Assembly: GCA_964251665.1 (NCBI GenBank)
Contig: CAXUKO010000006.1
Span: 186,001-250,000 of the forward strand
Length of the DNA stretch: 64,000 bases
Source of the DNA: JBBQLG01 sp964251665
Lineage (GTDB): Bacteria; Bacteroidota; Bacteroidia; Cytophagales; Spirosomataceae
Direction: 5' to 3'
The translations under genes and the position numbers were made by a program. The notes beneath the pieces are model-generated. The model ran no database searches, was not told the origin of the DNA, and saw only the letters and a list, made by a program, of their open reading frames with translations. Shown in pieces: positions 61,887 through 64,000 of the stretch (the stretch's first letter is position 1; each line of letters starts with the position of its first letter).

Positions 61887-63200
61887 ATGCGCCCTGTCGT
61901 CATTCCGCTGGTTGGCTTGTTACTGCTGACGAGCTGCGTCGACCCTTACGAACCCGATTTTCGCTCTACACTGGATATTCTGGTCGTGGATGGGACCGTG
62001 ACCAATCTGGCCGAGCCGCAGATCATTCGGCTCAATCGCTCAAAAGCGGACCGGGTTACGGGCCGTTTTGGTGTCTTTCCCATCACAAAGGCAACGGTAG
62101 AAGTCGTCGTGGATGAGGGACAGGTAATTGTGGCCCACGAAACCACCGATGGCCGCTACCAGCTGCCGGGCGATTTTAAAGGGCAGGCCGGGCATGGCTA
62201 TCAGTTGCGGCTGCGGCTATCCGATGGAACGCAATATGCGTCGACGGTGCAAGTCATGCCCGCCGTACCACCCATCACTACCGTGCGGGCACAGTATAAC
62301 CCGGCGAGTATTGCCCCCAATCAGCTTGGCGGCTACACGGCCGGGCATGATGTGTATATCGACACGCAGGACCCCGCCGATCAGCATAACTATTACCGCT
62401 GGGACTGGAACGACTACGAAAAGCAGGACTGGTGCCGGTCCTGCGTGCAGGGGGTATATGCCGTTAATAACGTGCTGCCGGGTGTGTATACCCACTTTGG
62501 ACAGTACTTTGTGTCGGGGAACACGCCGTATGAGGAGTGCTTTACCCCGAATCCGTCTGACTTCGGTGGTTATGGGCAGCCGAGTGTTCCCGGCGGCTAC
62601 TGGTATTACGATTACAACTGCCGGTCGCAGTGCTGGGAGATCCTCCACAACTATAGCCTGAATCTCTTCGATGATCAGTACAGCAACGGCGGACCGATTG
62701 TGAACCGCAAGGTGGCACAAATTCCGTACTACACCCATCAGCCCTGCCTGGTCGAGATCCGGCAATCGTCATTAACTGCCGATGCGTACCGGTATTTTAA
62801 ACTGTTTCAGGAGCAGACCCAGAACGCGGGCGGACTGGCCGATGCGCCCCCGACGGCCCTGGTGGGTAACGTGCATAACGTTGCCGATGGGCGGGAGTCG
62901 GTGGTGGGCTATTTTACGGCCTCGGCGGTATCGTCCATTCCGTACTGGCTCGACCGCCGGGATACCACCATACCACCTTTGGGCGCTACCGATAAAGATG
63001 GCAACCTTGTGCAGGGTAACGTCGAACTGTTCTATGCACTGAACCGTCGATTGCCGTATCCCGAGCCAGCCCCGCCCTTTACCGGCCCTCGCGAAGTGCC
63101 TAAAATTGTGATTGATGGCGGTCCGTCCCGGCCACCCACGGCTTTGTGTGTATTCAGTGATAGTCGCACGCCGTTTAAGCCAGCGGGCTGGCGGGATTGA
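61887..63200 (+). CDS. DUF4249 lipoprotein 3
   Basis: 437 residues, the longest copy. The signal VIPLVGLLLLTSC is followed by VDPYEPDFRSTLDILVVDGT. Core segments YQLPGDFKGQAGHGYQLRL, YYRWDWNDYEKQDWCRSC, EECFTPNP and CRSQCW are present. The C-terminal part carries extra residues (ATDKDGNLVQGNVELF) compared with copy 1. It ends RTPFKPAGWRD. Confidence 0.85.
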   Translation: MRPVVIPLVGLLLLTSCVDPYEPDFRSTLDILVVDGTVTNLAEPQIIRLNRSKADRVTGRFGVFPITKATVEVVVDEGQVIVAHETTDGRYQLPGDFKGQAGHGYQLRLRLSDGTQYASTVQVMPAVPPITTVRAQYNPASIAPNQLGGYTAGHDVYIDTQDPADQHNYYRWDWNDYEKQDWCRSCVQGVYAVNNVLPGVYTHFGQYFVSGNTPYEECFTPNPSDFGGYGQPSVPGGYWYYDYNCRSQCWEILHNYSLNLFDDQYSNGGPIVNRKVAQIPYYTHQPCLVEIRQSSLTADAYRYFKLFQEQTQNAGGLADAPPTALVGNVHNVADGRESVVGYFTASAVSSIPYWLDRRDTTIPPLGATDKDGNLVQGNVELFYALNRRLPYPEPAPPFTGPREVPKIVIDGGPSRPPTALCVFSDSRTPFKPAGWRD

Positions 63201-63262
63201 GTTTGTATATCCTGAAATATTCTGGTAGCTTTTGGTTGCCTTATTCACCACTTGCCCCGTCT

Positions 63263-64000
63263 ATGCGTCTAACCTTTATTGTGTTATTTGGCCTGTTACT
63301 GCTGGCGGGCTGCGTGGACCCGTACGCGCCTGACTTTCGCCCAGCACTCGACATACTGGTCATTGACGGGACAGTTACCAATCTGGCCGAGCCACAGATC
63401 ATTCGTTTAAATCGCTCCGTGACTGATCCCGATAAGAAAGCGCTGAACGTCTTTCCGGTCACGAAGGCTATGGTTGAGGTTGTGGTCGATTCAACTCAGG
63501 TCGTTGCGGCCCATGAAACCGTTGCCGGAAGCTATCAGCTACCCAGTGACTTTAAGGGGCAGGTCGGTCATCGGTATCAGCTTCGGTTCACGCTGGCTGA
63601 TGGAAAACAGTACGCGTCGACCGTGCAAACAATGCCCGGCCAACCGCCCGGCATTGATCAGATAACGGCAACCTTTAACCCTGTCAGTCTCTCCACCCCC
63701 CTGACCAGTGAAGGCTTTCGGGCGGGGCATGATATAGCCATCCGGTTTACCGATCCTGCCAACCAGCATAACTACTACCGCTGGGACTGGACGCTCTATG
63801 AACCACAAACCTGGTGCCGCTCGTGTTACGAAGGGATTTATGCCGTTAATGTATTAGCTGTATTGGCCACACCTTCTTACCCCTACTACTTTACCTCAAC
63901 CAATCAACTCTATGAAGATTGCTATTTCCCAACCCGGGGTTCACCCGCTAACCTGGCGCTGCTCAATCGGCAAACCGATTATCCCTGCCGCACCCAATGC
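63263..64000 (+). CDS. DUF4249 lipoprotein 4, cut by window end
   Basis: The first 246 residues are in the window. The signal LTFIVLFGLLLLAGC is followed by VDPYAPDFRPALDILVIDGT and the same core: YQLPSDFKGQVGHRYQLRF, YYRWDWTLYEPQTWCRSC, EDCYFPT and a final CRTQC at the window edge. The 3' end is missing. It differs from the others by PDKKALNVFPVTKAMVEVVV and GQPPGIDQITATFN. Confidence 0.85.
   Translation, partial: MRLTFIVLFGLLLLAGCVDPYAPDFRPALDILVIDGTVTNLAEPQIIRLNRSVTDPDKKALNVFPVTKAMVEVVVDSTQVVAAHETVAGSYQLPSDFKGQVGHRYQLRFTLADGKQYASTVQTMPGQPPGIDQITATFNPVSLSTPLTSEGFRAGHDIAIRFTDPANQHNYYRWDWTLYEPQTWCRSCYEGIYAVNVLAVLATPSYPYYFTSTNQLYEDCYFPTRGSPANLALLNRQTDYPCRTQC

Noticed and set aside
1..64000. 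CRISPR arrays, insertion sequences or rRNA genes
   Set aside because: No regular spaced repeats, transposase-like proteins or rRNA sequence were seen on either strand.

Overview
The window looks like a chromosomal piece of a Bacteroidota member of the Cytophagales, close to Spirosoma-type bacteria. Several features point that way: a GC content in the mid-fifties by eye, promoter boxes of the TAnnTTTG type, a gliding/T9SS-type sorting domain, a TonB-dependent receptor with a carboxypeptidase-regulatory-like N-terminus, DUF4249 lipoproteins and a RqcH/NFACT homologue. No phage, transposase, CRISPR array or rRNA was seen. The genus is an inference.

Layout. 1-5.2 kb: end of a nonspecific endonuclease, a membrane protein, a GT9 glycosyltransferase, a PH-like membrane protein, a secreted protein often named asparagine synthetase B, and a MacB/FtsX-type permease. 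5.2-9 kb: tRNA-Leu(CAA) and tRNA-Lys(CTT), each with its own terminator; a GH43-like enzyme; an FlbD-like small protein; a candidate small RNA; and gapN. 9-16.7 kb: DUF2752 and GYF/CD225 membrane proteins, an NFACT protein, a glycosyltransferase, a PAS histidine kinase, a VOC protein and a lipoprotein. 16.7-19.4 kb: a PfkB sugar kinase with an MFS sugar transporter. 19.8-32.9 kb: housekeeping genes (DEAD helicase, BamA-like protein, MOSC, prfC, feoAB, NAD(P)HX repair, rplS, dapF, bestrophin).

33-45.5 kb is the accessory part. A 1157-residue protein with a TonB plug is followed by a small island holding a RES-Xre toxin-antitoxin pair, an FCP1/NIF-like phosphatase and a secreted protein. The island sits between an intact rhodanese gene and a second, broken copy of that gene's 3' end, which is the arrangement expected for integration into a gene end. 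Next comes a type VI secretion cargo module: PAAR protein, DUF4123 adaptor, small adaptor, a pesticin-like muramidase effector and secreted immunity candidates. It ends in a decayed second DUF4123 gene with three in-frame stops and a ParE-type toxin-antitoxin pair.

45.6-53.6 kb holds htpG, a CHU_C-domain secreted protein, DUF4126, an MsbA-type ABC exporter and two unknowns. From 53.7 kb to the end runs one co-oriented cluster: a lipoprotein, an ECF sigma factor, an overlapping single-span membrane protein with a von Willebrand A-like domain, a TonB-dependent receptor, and four tandem DUF4249 lipoproteins, the last cut by the window edge. It reads as a nutrient-uptake locus with its own regulator, possibly replacing FecI/FecR with a VWA-type sensor.

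Hairpin repeats occur in several intergenic gaps. One palindrome (GTGATGTCGG-type) appears twice, 36 kb apart, and a REP-like paired-hairpin element lies after gapN.
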